NCBI GenBank assembly: GCA_029266335.1 | Contig: JAQSXC010000025.1 | Coordinates: 1-35,158 of the forward strand | Source: Eubacterium sp. | GTDB taxonomy: Bacteria; Bacillota; Clostridia; Acetivibrionales; DSM-1351 | DNA length: 35,158 bases | Reading direction: 5' to 3' | Shown: positions 8,267 to 17,334 of the stretch, piece after piece | How the letters are laid out: the number at the start of each line of letters is the position of its first letter | Position numbering within the stretch: position 1 is the first letter of the stretch | Notes under the pieces: generated by a model | What the model saw: the letters and a program-made list of their open reading frames with translations, nothing else | What the model was told of the DNA's origin: nothing | Databases searched by the model: none | Translations under genes and position numbers: made by a program

Positions 8267-8601
8267 CGCAGTTAGAACTTGAAAATTCACTTAAAACTAC
8301 AGGGTTTCCTGTTACTTACAGACAGTTCAAGGTTGATAAGAAAAACCCTCCTCCAGAGCCGCCCTATATAGTGTATTTTAGATCTGATGATACTAACATA
8401 TCATCAGATGTGAAAGTTCATGGCAAATTCAGAAATTATCAAATTGAACTTTATTTTGTAAAAAAAGATTCTGAAATCGAACAGCAAATTGAAACGGTTT
8501 TGGAGAATATAGACACCGGCTATTTTACCTCTGAAACTTGGATTGAATCAGAGGAGTTATATCAGGTAGTCTATCAAATTAAGGTAATAGAAAGGAGCTA
8601 A
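8263..8601 (+). CDS. Tail terminator-like protein, 112 aa
   Basis: Likely caps the tail tube. A single alpha/beta domain, with PEPPYIVYF followed by beta strands and a charged helix, is the pattern of tail terminator/completion proteins at this place. GTG start overlaps the previous stop (GTGA), giving translational coupling. Assigned mainly by gene order before the major tail protein. Confidence 0.65.
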   Translation: MTQLELENSLKTTGFPVTYRQFKVDKKNPPPEPPYIVYFRSDDTNISSDVKVHGKFRNYQIELYFVKKDSEIEQQIETVLENIDTGYFTSETWIESEELYQVVYQIKVIERS

Positions 8602-8605
8602 AACA

Positions 8606-9151
8606 ATGTCTATAGATGGAAAAGAAAAAATAGTATTGGGTAGCGGAAATTTATACTGCATGGAGTTTACCGGAACCATTCCTGACAATGTAACAATTGA
8701 AACAGAGGCTAACCAACTTGGAGCAATACAGGGAGGGGCAAGTCTGGAGTACAAACCGACATATTATGAAGCCAAAGACGATATGGGAAAGGTATCAAAA
8801 GTCATTATAAGTGATGAAGAAGCAAAGCTTAAAAGTGGAATAATGACATGGTGCGGGAAAACACTTCAAAAACTCAGTAGCACAGCCAGGGTAAGTGAAG
8901 CAGCAGGTATAAGGACTGTGAAAATTGGCGGTGTAGGAAATGACAATGGGAAAAAGTATGTTCTGCACTTTGTCCATAAAGACCCCCAAGATGGTGATAT
9001 TCGGGTGACAATTGTTGGACAGAACCAGGCAGGATTTACTTTAGCGTTTGCTAAGAATAAGGAAACAGTAATTGATGCCGAATTCAAGGCACAGCCACAG
9101 GATGATGAAGGTACTTTGATAAAATTTACAGAAGAAATACCAACAGTATAA
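8606..9151 (+). CDS. Major tail (tube) protein, 181 aa
   Basis: Subunit of the tail tube. Beta-rich, with an early GSGNLYCMEFTG and a GGASLEYKPTYYEAKDD segment seen in siphophage tube proteins of the phi13 type. GAAAGGAGC precedes the ATG at good spacing. A partial terminator follows at 9156-9181, as often found after this highly made protein and before the chaperone genes. Confidence 0.85.
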   Translation: MSIDGKEKIVLGSGNLYCMEFTGTIPDNVTIETEANQLGAIQGGASLEYKPTYYEAKDDMGKVSKVIISDEEAKLKSGIMTWCGKTLQKLSSTARVSEAAGIRTVKIGGVGNDNGKKYVLHFVHKDPQDGDIRVTIVGQNQAGFTLAFAKNKETVIDAEFKAQPQDDEGTLIKFTEEIPTV

Positions 9152-9155
9152 TTAT

Positions 9156-9181
9156 GGGGGCAGAAATGCCCCTTCTATTTT
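9156..9181 (+). terminator. Attenuating terminator after the tail-tube gene
   Basis: GGGGCA (9157-9162), GAAA tetraloop, TGCCCC (9167-9172), then TTCTATTTT. A short, very stable hairpin with an interrupted T-run should stop part of the transcription, giving much tube protein and less of the downstream tail proteins. Confidence 0.65.
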
Positions 9182-9197
9182 AAGGAGTGAGAATAAT

Positions 9198-9494
9198 ATG
9201 TTTGATATAGATTCAATAAGTAAGCGATATTTTAAGATTAAAATCAACAATATTGAAATTGATGTTGAACCACCAAAGCTTAAGGTTTTAAAGAAAATAA
9301 CCTCATTAGCAAAAGCAAAAAACGAAGATGCTATTGAAGATTTGGTAGAAGCAGTAAAAATTATGCTTAATAAAAATAAATCTGGGTATCAAGTTCAAGA
9401 CGAACTTATTGATGAATTGGATTTTGACCAATTACTTGAAATATTAACTGCATATTTCAAATGGATAGGTGAGGTTAGAAACAGCCCAAACTAA
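9198..9494 (+). CDS. Tail assembly chaperone G, 98 aa
   Basis: Chaperone that coats the tape measure protein during tail assembly. Acidic, helical protein directly between tube and tape measure genes, the place of lambda gpG. It ends in ...AAC TAA with the slippery heptamer C CCA AAC at 9485-9491 in the right frame, so a share of ribosomes goes on in the -1 frame to make the G-T fusion. Confidence 0.85.
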   Translation: MFDIDSISKRYFKIKINNIEIDVEPPKLKVLKKITSLAKAKNEDAIEDLVEAVKIMLNKNKSGYQVQDELIDELDFDQLLEILTAYFKWIGEVRNSPN

Positions 9495-9529
9495 AAATCC
9501 CTCGCTGTCCTGATGATGCAGACGAGGGA
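9485..9529 (+). promoter_or_regulatory. -1 programmed frameshift signal
   Basis: Slippery CCCAAAC (9485-9491, read C CCA AAC) is directly followed by the zero-frame stop TAA. After a 6-base spacer a hairpin pairs TCCCTCG (9498-9504) with CGAGGGA (9523-9529), extended inside by CTG/CAG around one bulged A. Distance and strength match known stimulatory structures. Confidence 0.85.
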
Positions 9530-9763
9530 CATTATCAGTTGAATTATCTTGAAGAAAAGTTGGTATCAGAATATACCGGCTTTAATTTTGCCAAGGTTTA
9601 CGAACTTGATGTTTTTACTTATCACGTAATACTAAGGGATGCTGTTATTTATAAATACATGAAAACTGAAGAAGGGCAAAAGTATTTAGAAAGATGTTGG
9701 ATTTTAGAGCAAAAAGAGCCAGATAGAAAGAAATTAAGAGAAAAATTAAGGAAGGAGGGTTAA
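9491..9763 (+). CDS. T extension of the tail chaperone (made by -1 frameshift)
   Basis: Open in the -1 frame from the slippery site to TAA 9761-9763. It adds 90 residues (beginning L-K-I-P-R) to the 98 of G, for a 188-aa G-T fusion. The -1 frame is closed by TAG at 9476-9478, so slippage must happen between 9479 and 9494, exactly where the heptamer lies. A separate TTG start at 9539 is possible but has no convincing ribosome site. The T part binds tube subunits in lambda. Confidence 0.85.
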   Translation, partial: LKIPRCPDDADEGHYQLNYLEEKLVSEYTGFNFAKVYELDVFTYHVILRDAVIYKYMKTEEGQKYLERCWILEQKEPDRKKLREKLRKEG

Positions 9764-9764
9764 T

Positions 9765-11858
9765 ATGGCTAGTGGAAATATAAAAGGCATAACGATTGAA
9801 ATAGGTGGCGACACCGCCCCTCTCAACAAGGCTTTAGAAGGATCAAACAAAACCAGTAGGGACTTACAAAGCGAATTGAAGCAGGTTGAGAAACTATTGA
9901 AACTCGATCCAACTAATACAGAGTTGTTGGCGCAAAAGCAAAAGTTGCTTGCTGATTCTGTAGACAATACAAAAAATAAATTAAATACTCTAAAAGATGC
10001 TGAAAAACAGGTACAGCAGCAATTTAAAGAGGGTAAAATATCAGAAGAACAATACCGCGCTTTCCAGCGTGAAGTTGCATCCACTGAAATAAAGATGAAT
10101 AAGCTTGAAAACCAGGGGAAACAGACCAATGAAGCGTTATCGGATGAAAAGCCTTTGAATAACTTGAAAAATATTGGTATAGCAGCAGGCGCAGCTGTAG
10201 CAGCAGCGGGGGCGGCCTTTGCTGGAATGGCAAGTGCTGTAATGGAAAATGCTGATGAATTACAAAGGCAGTCCGATGTTACCGGATTATCGGCTGAACG
10301 CTTACAAGAGCTACAGTATGCAGGAAATAACCTTGGAGTCGAATTGGATACTGTAACAGGAGCACAGGCCAAGCTGACAAAATCTATGGCAGCAGCACAA
10401 GATGGAACCGGAGCACAAGCCGAAGCATTTAAAAAATTGCATATATCGGTAACAGACAGTAGCGGGCAATTGAAAAGTGCTGAGACAGTCATGTCCGAGG
10501 CATTTACAGCATTGAAAGGTGTGGGTAATGAAACGGAACGGGATGCCCTCGCCATGCAGATATTTGGAAAATCAGCAATGGAATTAAACCCTCTAATAAA
10601 AGCCGGGGGAGATGAATTAAATAGACTAGCACAAGAGGCTCGAGATAGCGGCGCAGTAATGTCAAATGAAGCTGTAGCTGGGCTTGACACTTTTGGTGAC
10701 ACTCTTGACAATATCAAAAACTCTATCATGGGCGCTTTTGGAGAAGCACTTGGACAGTTAATACCTAAAATTCAGGAATTAATAGCAAATATAGATATGG
10801 AAAAGGTTAAGGCTAGCATACAGTCGTTTGCAACGGCTCTTGTTAATATCCTGAGTTTTATAATGAATAACGGCAGTACGATAATAAGCATTGTTGCTGG
10901 TATAGCGGCAGGAATGGTAGCTTGGAATGTAGCCACAATGATTAATGGGGTTGTTACAGCGATAAAAGCCTTTAAAGCAGCCGACGAAGGTGCAGCGACA
11001 GCGCAATTGGCTCTAAATGCAGCACAGAACGCTAATCCGATAATGCTAATTGTCACATTAATTGCCGCCTTAGTAGCTGCCATAATAATTCTATGGAATA
11101 CAAATGAGGATTTTAGAAATGCTGTAACATTAGTATGGGAAGCCATTAAAGATATGGTTGGTAAAGCTATCGAAGCAATAACAAAAGTATTTTGGAAAGT
11201 AATAGACTTCATAAAGGACAATTGGCAATCGTTACTCCTCATGATTGTAAATCCTTTTGCCGGTGCATTCAAATTGCTATATGACAACTGTGAAGCATTT
11301 AGAAATTTTGTAAATGGTTTTGTTGAGGGGATAATAAAATTCTTCAAAGAAACTATACCCAATTTTATTAAAGAGGTAATTGACTGGTTTAAGGATATTC
11401 CTGACAAGATGGTCGATATTGGGAAGAACATAATAAAAGGGATATGGGAAGGTATAAAAAGTTCTGTAAAATGGATTAAAGATAAAATTACAGGGTTTGC
11501 AGGTGATATAGTAGGAGGGTTTAAAAATGCATTTGGAATACACTCTCCTTCAAAAGTATTAGCTGATGAGGTTGGAAAATACATGGCACAGGGTATTAGT
11601 GTAGGTTTTGAGAATGAAATGGATAAAGTATCAAGTAATATTGTGCAAGCAGCAAACTTTACAAGTGGTGTAAGAGCCACTAAACCCGATGTATCAACGC
11701 CGTTTAGCGCTGATGGTAATACAACGCTGGGTGACATGTATGTTTTCCAGCAAGGCAGTGTAGTTATTGATGCTAAGAATGTTCGAGAATTTAATGATGT
11801 TACTAACCTCATTAAAGAAACAAGGCCGGCAAGTAGAGTTAAGGTGGTGACGGGATAA
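9765..11858 (+). CDS. Tape measure protein, 697 aa
   Basis: Sets tail length and is ejected with DNA. Residues ~1-130 are coiled coil. Hydrophobic segments lie at about 136-160, 361-392 and 424-446, the usual membrane-active stretches, followed by repeated amphipathic helices. The FGIHSPSKV motif near 590, common to Firmicute tape measures, is present. At about 0.15 nm per residue the tail would be near 105 nm. AGGAGGG lies just before the ATG. Confidence 0.93.
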   Translation: MASGNIKGITIEIGGDTAPLNKALEGSNKTSRDLQSELKQVEKLLKLDPTNTELLAQKQKLLADSVDNTKNKLNTLKDAEKQVQQQFKEGKISEEQYRAFQREVASTEIKMNKLENQGKQTNEALSDEKPLNNLKNIGIAAGAAVAAAGAAFAGMASAVMENADELQRQSDVTGLSAERLQELQYAGNNLGVELDTVTGAQAKLTKSMAAAQDGTGAQAEAFKKLHISVTDSSGQLKSAETVMSEAFTALKGVGNETERDALAMQIFGKSAMELNPLIKAGGDELNRLAQEARDSGAVMSNEAVAGLDTFGDTLDNIKNSIMGAFGEALGQLIPKIQELIANIDMEKVKASIQSFATALVNILSFIMNNGSTIISIVAGIAAGMVAWNVATMINGVVTAIKAFKAADEGAATAQLALNAAQNANPIMLIVTLIAALVAAIIILWNTNEDFRNAVTLVWEAIKDMVGKAIEAITKVFWKVIDFIKDNWQSLLLMIVNPFAGAFKLLYDNCEAFRNFVNGFVEGIIKFFKETIPNFIKEVIDWFKDIPDKMVDIGKNIIKGIWEGIKSSVKWIKDKITGFAGDIVGGFKNAFGIHSPSKVLADEVGKYMAQGISVGFENEMDKVSSNIVQAANFTSGVRATKPDVSTPFSADGNTTLGDMYVFQQGSVVIDAKNVREFNDVTNLIKETRPASRVKVVTG

Positions 11859-13679
11859 ATGGCGCAGTATACAGTAGATTTACCTTGTATTTTAGATACA
11901 TATATTGACAGGAATAATCCTTCGGCAAATTTTGGTTCACTCCTGGAGTTGCAAGCTGGAGCATTGACGTTTGAAGGGTGGGCATCAAGTGGAGGACAAG
12001 GCCCAAATGGAGAGCATTATGATTTAAGGTATATAACAATGTTAAAATTTGATTATTCAGCCCTTCCTGCTAACAAAACTATAACATCCGCAAAATTAAG
12101 GCTGTATTCAAATAATCATGTAAGTAATACAAATCCTGATACGTATCCATTACTTCCTCTCGTTTTAAAACCGTTGTGGAGGAATTTTACTGAAAGTGAA
12201 ACTTATAGCAGTTATATGCTGGAGGGGGAATACCATGAATGGATAACCAAAAACGGAGTCAGAAGTACTATAGACCCTCCAGCAGGTCAATACATAGACT
12301 TAGAATTCATAGCTCTATTAAACAGTACTGATGTAAGAAACAAAGGTATAGCTGTAGGCTGGGAGGTAGCAGGAGAACTTATTTATAACTCACAAGGCCC
12401 AGTTTGGCAAATAAGTGCACGCAATAGTACAAAACCTCCATTAATAAGAGTTACTTATGAGGATACTTTGCCAGATAAACCCACGGTATCAAGCCCCGTA
12501 GGTATGTATCTTGATTCCACAAAAGCTATAAGATTTTCTTGGCAGTATAACAGCTCTGTTGGAGGTACACAAAAAAAGTTTGATCTGCTGTGGTCAACAA
12601 ACAGTACAACATGGAATACTGTTTCACAAACTACATCAAACAATTATTACGACATGGCTGCAAACACATTAACTCCTGGTAATGTTTATTGGAAAGTAAA
12701 AACCTACAACGCAAACGATGAAGCAAGTCCCGAAAGTGATATTGCAGTATTTTATGTTACTGGAGCTCCTATTGCTCCTAATATAATCAATGTGACTACT
12801 AATACTGCAAGACCTGTGATAACATGGGGCGCGGCATCACAACAGATATACCAGTTACAGATACTAAAAGACAATAATATTATTTACGACACAGGGAATG
12901 TTGCAAGTACAACGATTAAAACGCATAAAATCACTGATTTTCTGGCAGACAGTGGGTATACGGCAAGGATTAGAGTTAAAAATGAGTACGATTTATTCTC
13001 TGATTGGGCTTCATTCTTTTTTACTATATCTACAACAAAACCATATAAGCCGCAGGTGGGACTAAGTAGGAATAAGTACAGCATAACAGCTTTGAGTAAT
13101 ATTTTAAATAACAGTTACTTACTCTTATATAGATCAGAAATTAGCTCAAATGATTTCAAATGTGTTACTAAATCCTTAACAGATATATTAATTGATAATA
13201 CAATTGAGAGTAATAAACAGTACCAGTACTTTGTTCGGACTGTGAATAGTTTAGAGGCATATAATGATAGCGACATAAAAGTGACCTACAGCCCGAAAAT
13301 TGATAAATCAATATTTGCTCCAATATCATATTTAGGCAATATATTTGAGGTAAAGGTTAATCTAAATGATAGACCGGCTAAAAATATTACTATCAATACG
13401 CCGAACACATCAAATTATTTTAGTGGTCGTAAATATCCTGTCATTGAATATTCGGAACATTTCAGCAAAGGGGTTTCATTATCCTTTTTTATACAGGATG
13501 ATAAAGACTATCAACAATTGCTGGAAATTATATACCTTAAAGGAATTGTACTGTATAGGGACAGCAGGCGTAAACTATATGGAAATATATCCGGATTAAA
13601 TATAACCGATCATTATGCAGGGTATATAATCAGTTTGACTATCAGCCAGACTGATTATACTGAGGAACTGGAGGTTTAA
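11859..13679 (+). CDS. Distal tail/minor tail protein with DNRLRE-like and Fn3-like domains
   Basis: Tail-tip protein of 606 aa in the place of Dit. Residues 1 to ~200 resemble a DNRLRE domain, a beta-sandwich seen on secreted bacterial proteins (early T-Y-I-D-R-N-N-P-S-A-N-F-G pattern and later TMLKFDYSALP). Two Fn3-like beta domains follow (about 209-390). The C-terminal ~120 residues, with a HFSKGVSLSFFIQDD stretch, look like the tail-ring attachment part. The N-terminal domain may bind host surface sugar. Family calls are from pattern reading only. Confidence 0.7.
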   Translation: MAQYTVDLPCILDTYIDRNNPSANFGSLLELQAGALTFEGWASSGGQGPNGEHYDLRYITMLKFDYSALPANKTITSAKLRLYSNNHVSNTNPDTYPLLPLVLKPLWRNFTESETYSSYMLEGEYHEWITKNGVRSTIDPPAGQYIDLEFIALLNSTDVRNKGIAVGWEVAGELIYNSQGPVWQISARNSTKPPLIRVTYEDTLPDKPTVSSPVGMYLDSTKAIRFSWQYNSSVGGTQKKFDLLWSTNSTTWNTVSQTTSNNYYDMAANTLTPGNVYWKVKTYNANDEASPESDIAVFYVTGAPIAPNIINVTTNTARPVITWGAASQQIYQLQILKDNNIIYDTGNVASTTIKTHKITDFLADSGYTARIRVKNEYDLFSDWASFFFTISTTKPYKPQVGLSRNKYSITALSNILNNSYLLLYRSEISSNDFKCVTKSLTDILIDNTIESNKQYQYFVRTVNSLEAYNDSDIKVTYSPKIDKSIFAPISYLGNIFEVKVNLNDRPAKNITINTPNTSNYFSGRKYPVIEYSEHFSKGVSLSFFIQDDKDYQQLLEIIYLKGIVLYRDSRRKLYGNISGLNITDHYAGYIISLTISQTDYTEELEV

Positions 13680-13683
13680 AAAG

Positions 13684-14799
13684 ATGCTTGATTTAGCAAT
13701 AGAAGGATACAGTAGAGAATCGGTTATTAACCAATTGCACGCTCGAAACGGAGTAAGGGAGATAAATTTCAGGTATGACTTACTAAACAGATATGATCAA
13801 AAAATTGGAGAACTATCAGGAACATCTGGAAACTCAATAAGTTTTAATGGTTTGGTTGATATAAAAAGGACTGCAAACTTTACCTTTAAAGAAACAGAAT
13901 TACAAGACATAGACTGGCTGAATGATAGAGTTCAGCCAGTTTTTATTTTGAAAATGCCTGACGGGAACTATATTGAATGGCCCCTGGGTGTATTTTTACT
14001 ATCATCACCTACCCGAAAGGATAATGCTGGTATTTGGAGAGAAATAGAGGCCTATGATGCAAGCCTAATACTGACAGAGGATAAATTTGACAACAGGTAT
14101 AGGATACCAGCCGGAACAAGGTACACAGATGCAATTGCCAGTATAATAAACAATGCCGGAATAAGAAAGATTGATATACCTACCAAAGACAACGTAATTG
14201 TTACCGACAAAGAGTTTGAGATTGGTACAAGTAAATTAGAAGCAGTCAACCAATTGTTGGAGGAAATAAATTACACATCAATTTGGGTAGATGCTAATGG
14301 TTATTTTGTGAGCAAACCATATATATTACCCTCCAGTAAAACAATTGATTATGAATATAAGACTAATAACATAAGTGTTGTATATGAAGGGGCCGTAAAT
14401 GAGCTTGATTTATTCAATGTTCCAAATAAGTGGATTATAACAGCTTCGAACCCTGAAAAAACATCCCTTACCAGTATCTATGTAAATGACTCCGCAACCT
14501 CCAAACCCTCAACAGTTAATAGGGGCAGAACAATTGTTGATTACAGGCAGATAGACGATATAGCAGATCAGGCTACATTAGATGCATACACAAAAAGAAT
14601 AGCTTATAATGCCTCTAATGTTTACGAGAAGTTTCAGTTTGAAACGGCCCTAATGCCTCATCATAGTTATATGGATACATTATTTATTGAATATGAAAAT
14701 CTTGATATATCATCAAAGTTTACTGAAACAGAATGGGAAATGGATTTGCAAGCAGGTGGGAAAATGAGACACAATACAAGGAGAGTGGTTGTAATATGA
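13684..14799 (+). CDS. Tail-tip/baseplate hub protein (Gp37-like), 371 aa
   Basis: Probable hub (Tal-like) protein, of the group often named siphovirus ReqiPepy6 Gp37-like. It has an early FRYDLLNRYDQKIGEL, a GVFLLSSPTRKD strand and a C-terminal RHNTRRVVVI. GGAGG lies 8 bases before the ATG. Overlaps the next gene by ATGA. No peptidase motif is visible, so any cell-wall cutting would be done elsewhere. Confidence 0.7.
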   Translation: MLDLAIEGYSRESVINQLHARNGVREINFRYDLLNRYDQKIGELSGTSGNSISFNGLVDIKRTANFTFKETELQDIDWLNDRVQPVFILKMPDGNYIEWPLGVFLLSSPTRKDNAGIWREIEAYDASLILTEDKFDNRYRIPAGTRYTDAIASIINNAGIRKIDIPTKDNVIVTDKEFEIGTSKLEAVNQLLEEINYTSIWVDANGYFVSKPYILPSSKTIDYEYKTNNISVVYEGAVNELDLFNVPNKWIITASNPEKTSLTSIYVNDSATSKPSTVNRGRTIVDYRQIDDIADQATLDAYTKRIAYNASNVYEKFQFETALMPHHSYMDTLFIEYENLDISSKFTETEWEMDLQAGGKMRHNTRRVVVI

Positions 14800-15347
14800 G
14801 CGGAATACCAAGTGCAAGAGAATTCTTGGGATATGCATCAGCGGGAGAAGAGGCCTCTAGTTTTAAATTAGGTATGGTAACAGAGTTGTTTTCTAATGGT
14901 ACCGCAAAAATTAAATTTGATGGAGAGGATACGGCATCAGGAAAGCAATATGCGTATTTGGCAGGATACAAACCTGTTATAAATGATAGGGTTCTGTTGG
15001 CTGTAGTATCTGGTACATATATAATTTTAGATAAAATAAATTACAATGTATCACCCGGTGAAACTACAGGGCCAACAGCAGGAGAATTCACAACCTTACA
15101 TGCTACCGGAAATACAACACTGGACGGTAGTTTAAAAGTAGTCGGGAGCTTGGTTTTTTACAATGCTACACCCGTTGGAAAACAAAGTGTGACTGCCCCA
15201 TCAAGCATGGTGACCGGGGAAACAGCCGACAATACCTATGGAGAATTAGAGCAGCGGATGCTCAACCACCTAAAAGCAGACATGCAGGATATATACAATT
15301 CAGTAAATAGTATTGTAACAGCGTTAAAACAGTATAATTTAGGATAG
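14796..15347 (+). CDS. Baseplate protein with OB-like spike domain, 183 aa
   Basis: Residues 25-80 read as a small OB-fold (KLGMVTELFSNGTAKIKFDG then VINDRVLLAVVSGTYIILD), as in gpV/gp5-like baseplate hub and spike proteins. The second half is low-complexity with T- and G-rich strands and an end helix. ATG 14796 is chosen over the upstream GTG because it overlaps the previous stop (ATGA) and has AAGGAGAG ten bases upstream. Confidence 0.6.
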   Translation: MSGIPSAREFLGYASAGEEASSFKLGMVTELFSNGTAKIKFDGEDTASGKQYAYLAGYKPVINDRVLLAVVSGTYIILDKINYNVSPGETTGPTAGEFTTLHATGNTTLDGSLKVVGSLVFYNATPVGKQSVTAPSSMVTGETADNTYGELEQRMLNHLKADMQDIYNSVNSIVTALKQYNLG

Positions 15348-15357
15348 GGAGGACAGT

Positions 15358-16659
15358 ATGATAACAAAAACACATGATATAGTATTGCAATTAACCGAGC
15401 CTGACTACATTAAGTCAGGGATAAAGTTGGTAGCAAATGACTATTTAACGAATATTTTTAATATAAAGATTTATGAAAATGCAGCAGAGATAAGCTATCC
15501 TTCAATACACCACGCAACAGTAGTATTTGCAAAACCAGATAATACATATGTCGAAGGAGATTTAACTAAAACCTCAACTGGGTTTACATATACAGTCGGA
15601 ACGAATGCCATTGCCGCTTATGGTGAAGTTACTGCAAGTGTCCAGCTGTTTGGGAGTAATAACGAAAGACTTAGTACAGCAAGGTTCCAGTTTACTGTAC
15701 TAAGAGATTTAGCGGATAAAGATGCAGTCGAAAGCACATCCGAATTCCCTATATTGCAGCAATTAGTTGCAGATGTAGAAAATTTAAAAGCAAGTATAAT
15801 AAATTTGCAATTACCTGATAATTCAATCCCAAATTTAAAAATGGCTCCTGAAATGAAAAAAGGCATTGCCGGTGGAGTCGCCGCTTATGACACAGTTCAG
15901 TCGCATTTGTCGGATTTAGCGGCTCATGGGGATATTTTAAGAAATGCGGTTATAAATAATAATTTTCTTATAAATCAAAGAGCAGTATCTGGGACAGTCA
16001 CTTTATCTGCTGGGCAATATGGGCATGATAGATGGAAAGCAGGTTCAGCTGGATGTACATATACATTTACAACCGTAAACAATGTTACAACGCTTACAAT
16101 AACCTCTGGTTCATTGAAACAAATAATTGAAGGTAAGAACCTATACACAGGAACTTACACTCTTTCATGGACTGGAACTTCCCAAGGTAAAATAGGCACG
16201 GGTAGTTACGGAAATTCAGGAGTAACAGGAAGTGTGGGTGGAGGTATAGATTTATCAATTGAGTTTGGCATAGGAACACTGTCGAAAGTAGTACTAAACT
16301 TTGGAGGCAACCCTTTTCCATTTTTGCCGAAAAGTTATGCTGATGAATTGCAAACGTGTCAGAGGTATTATGAGATAATAGGTACTCATGATTGCTATAT
16401 CTATTGTGATAACTCTCCAAGAACGCTTATTTTTGACTTCAAAACGACAAAGAGAGTAATACCTACTTGCAAGGTTTATGATTTTGCAGGAAATGAAAAT
16501 AAAATTACTTATACTACTTCATCATATGTATTAGAAAATAATAAAACATTATATGGTGATGCAACAGGTACGTTAAGTGCTGTTGAAATTGCATTTGTAC
16601 CACCGATAGGGTATATAAATGCTAGATTCTCTAAATTAATTGCAGATGCAGAACTATAG
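15358..16659 (+). CDS. BppU-like baseplate / receptor-binding protein, 433 aa
   Basis: Residues 1 to ~125 fit the BppU N-terminal domain (ITKTHDIVLQL start, TASVQLFGSNNERLSTARF). A short helical linker follows (~125-185). The C-terminal part begins NNNFLINQRAVSG..YGHDRWKAG and later has CQRYYE, the pattern of phage tail-fibre receptor-binding ends. Likely the host-range determinant. Start has AGGGAGG 5-6 bases upstream. Confidence 0.8.
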   Translation: MITKTHDIVLQLTEPDYIKSGIKLVANDYLTNIFNIKIYENAAEISYPSIHHATVVFAKPDNTYVEGDLTKTSTGFTYTVGTNAIAAYGEVTASVQLFGSNNERLSTARFQFTVLRDLADKDAVESTSEFPILQQLVADVENLKASIINLQLPDNSIPNLKMAPEMKKGIAGGVAAYDTVQSHLSDLAAHGDILRNAVINNNFLINQRAVSGTVTLSAGQYGHDRWKAGSAGCTYTFTTVNNVTTLTITSGSLKQIIEGKNLYTGTYTLSWTGTSQGKIGTGSYGNSGVTGSVGGGIDLSIEFGIGTLSKVVLNFGGNPFPFLPKSYADELQTCQRYYEIIGTHDCYIYCDNSPRTLIFDFKTTKRVIPTCKVYDFAGNENKITYTTSSYVLENNKTLYGDATGTLSAVEIAFVPPIGYINARFSKLIADAEL

Positions 16660-16670
16660 GAGGGGAACGT

Positions 16671-17246
16671 ATGGCTAAACATTACATAAGGCTCGATTTA
16701 AACAATAACATTGTTAAAGGGTTTTCAGATGATTTTGAAGAACCCTCAGATACTGATATTTGCATTAACGAAAAAGGTGAGAGGCATTTTGAAATTAATG
16801 GGAAAATTAATCCTGTGCTTTTTGAAAACGGCATTTATAAATTTAAGTGGGAAGATGGACATGTAACACTTCAGGCTGTTTCAAAAACAATAGAACAGCA
16901 AAAAGCTGCTAAGATCGCAGAACTTGACCAGGAGTGTACTAAAAGCATTTTGAATGGATATTACTCTGATGCAGACGGAGAAATGAAGTTTTATGGCTTT
17001 AACTGGCAAGATCAAAGTAATATGAATGCATCAATGAACGGTATAAACGCTGGATTGAGAACAACAGTGTCCTGGAAGGAAAAAGGGGGCTTTCCGAAGG
17101 AGTATAGCGCAGAGCAATTTAAAAAGCTTTATGAGGATGGATTTGGTAATCATTTAGAGGGTAAATGGATACGTTTTCATCAGCTAAAAGCACAGATATT
17201 GTCTTGTGAGGATGATACCTGGAAGGATATTGTTTGGTCAGTATAG
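16671..17246 (+). CDS. DUF4376-like tail fibre-associated protein, 191 aa
   Basis: The C-terminal 110 residues, with FYGFNWQDQSNMNA, later GGFPKEYSAEQFKKLY and WIRFHQLK, match the DUF4376-type domain seen in tail-fibre assembly or baseplate proteins. The N-terminal 70 residues are beta-rich. Strong TAGGAGGGGAACGT precedes the ATG. Last structural gene before the lysis region, where fibre accessory genes usually lie. Confidence 0.7.
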   Translation: MAKHYIRLDLNNNIVKGFSDDFEEPSDTDICINEKGERHFEINGKINPVLFENGIYKFKWEDGHVTLQAVSKTIEQQKAAKIAELDQECTKSILNGYYSDADGEMKFYGFNWQDQSNMNASMNGINAGLRTTVSWKEKGGFPKEYSAEQFKKLYEDGFGNHLEGKWIRFHQLKAQILSCEDDTWKDIVWSV

Positions 17247-17275
17247 GATAATATCACGACTGTTTTAAAATCCCA

Positions 17276-17304
17276 TTGCTAAAATCATCTTCCGGGCATA
17301 TAAT
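17276..17304 (+). promoter_or_regulatory. SOS-type promoter before the 105-aa gene
   Basis: TTGCTA (17276-17281), 17-base spacer, TATAAT (17299-17304). Transcription should begin near 17311, inside a LexA-like box at 17310-17323, so LexA would block it. Confidence 0.7.
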
Positions 17305-17309
17305 AAAAA

Positions 17310-17323
17310 CAAACATATGTTCG
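17310..17323. promoter_or_regulatory. LexA (SOS) box 1
   Basis: CAAACATATGTTCG differs from the palindrome CGAACATATGTTCG at one base. It lies 5 bases after a -10 box. Same core and same placement as box 3 at 24403. Confidence 0.65.
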
Positions 17324-17334
17324 AGGTGATGAAG

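Noticed and set aside
9746-10729. Long minus-strand ORF (327 aa) opposite the tape measure gene
   Set aside because: It mirrors the low-stop composition of the coiled-coil gene, is rich in Ser/Cys/Phe, and has no ribosome site or family likeness.
10772-11812. Second long minus-strand ORF (346 aa) opposite the tape measure gene
   Set aside because: Same shadow effect; Thr/Ile/Leu-rich with no domain and no context.
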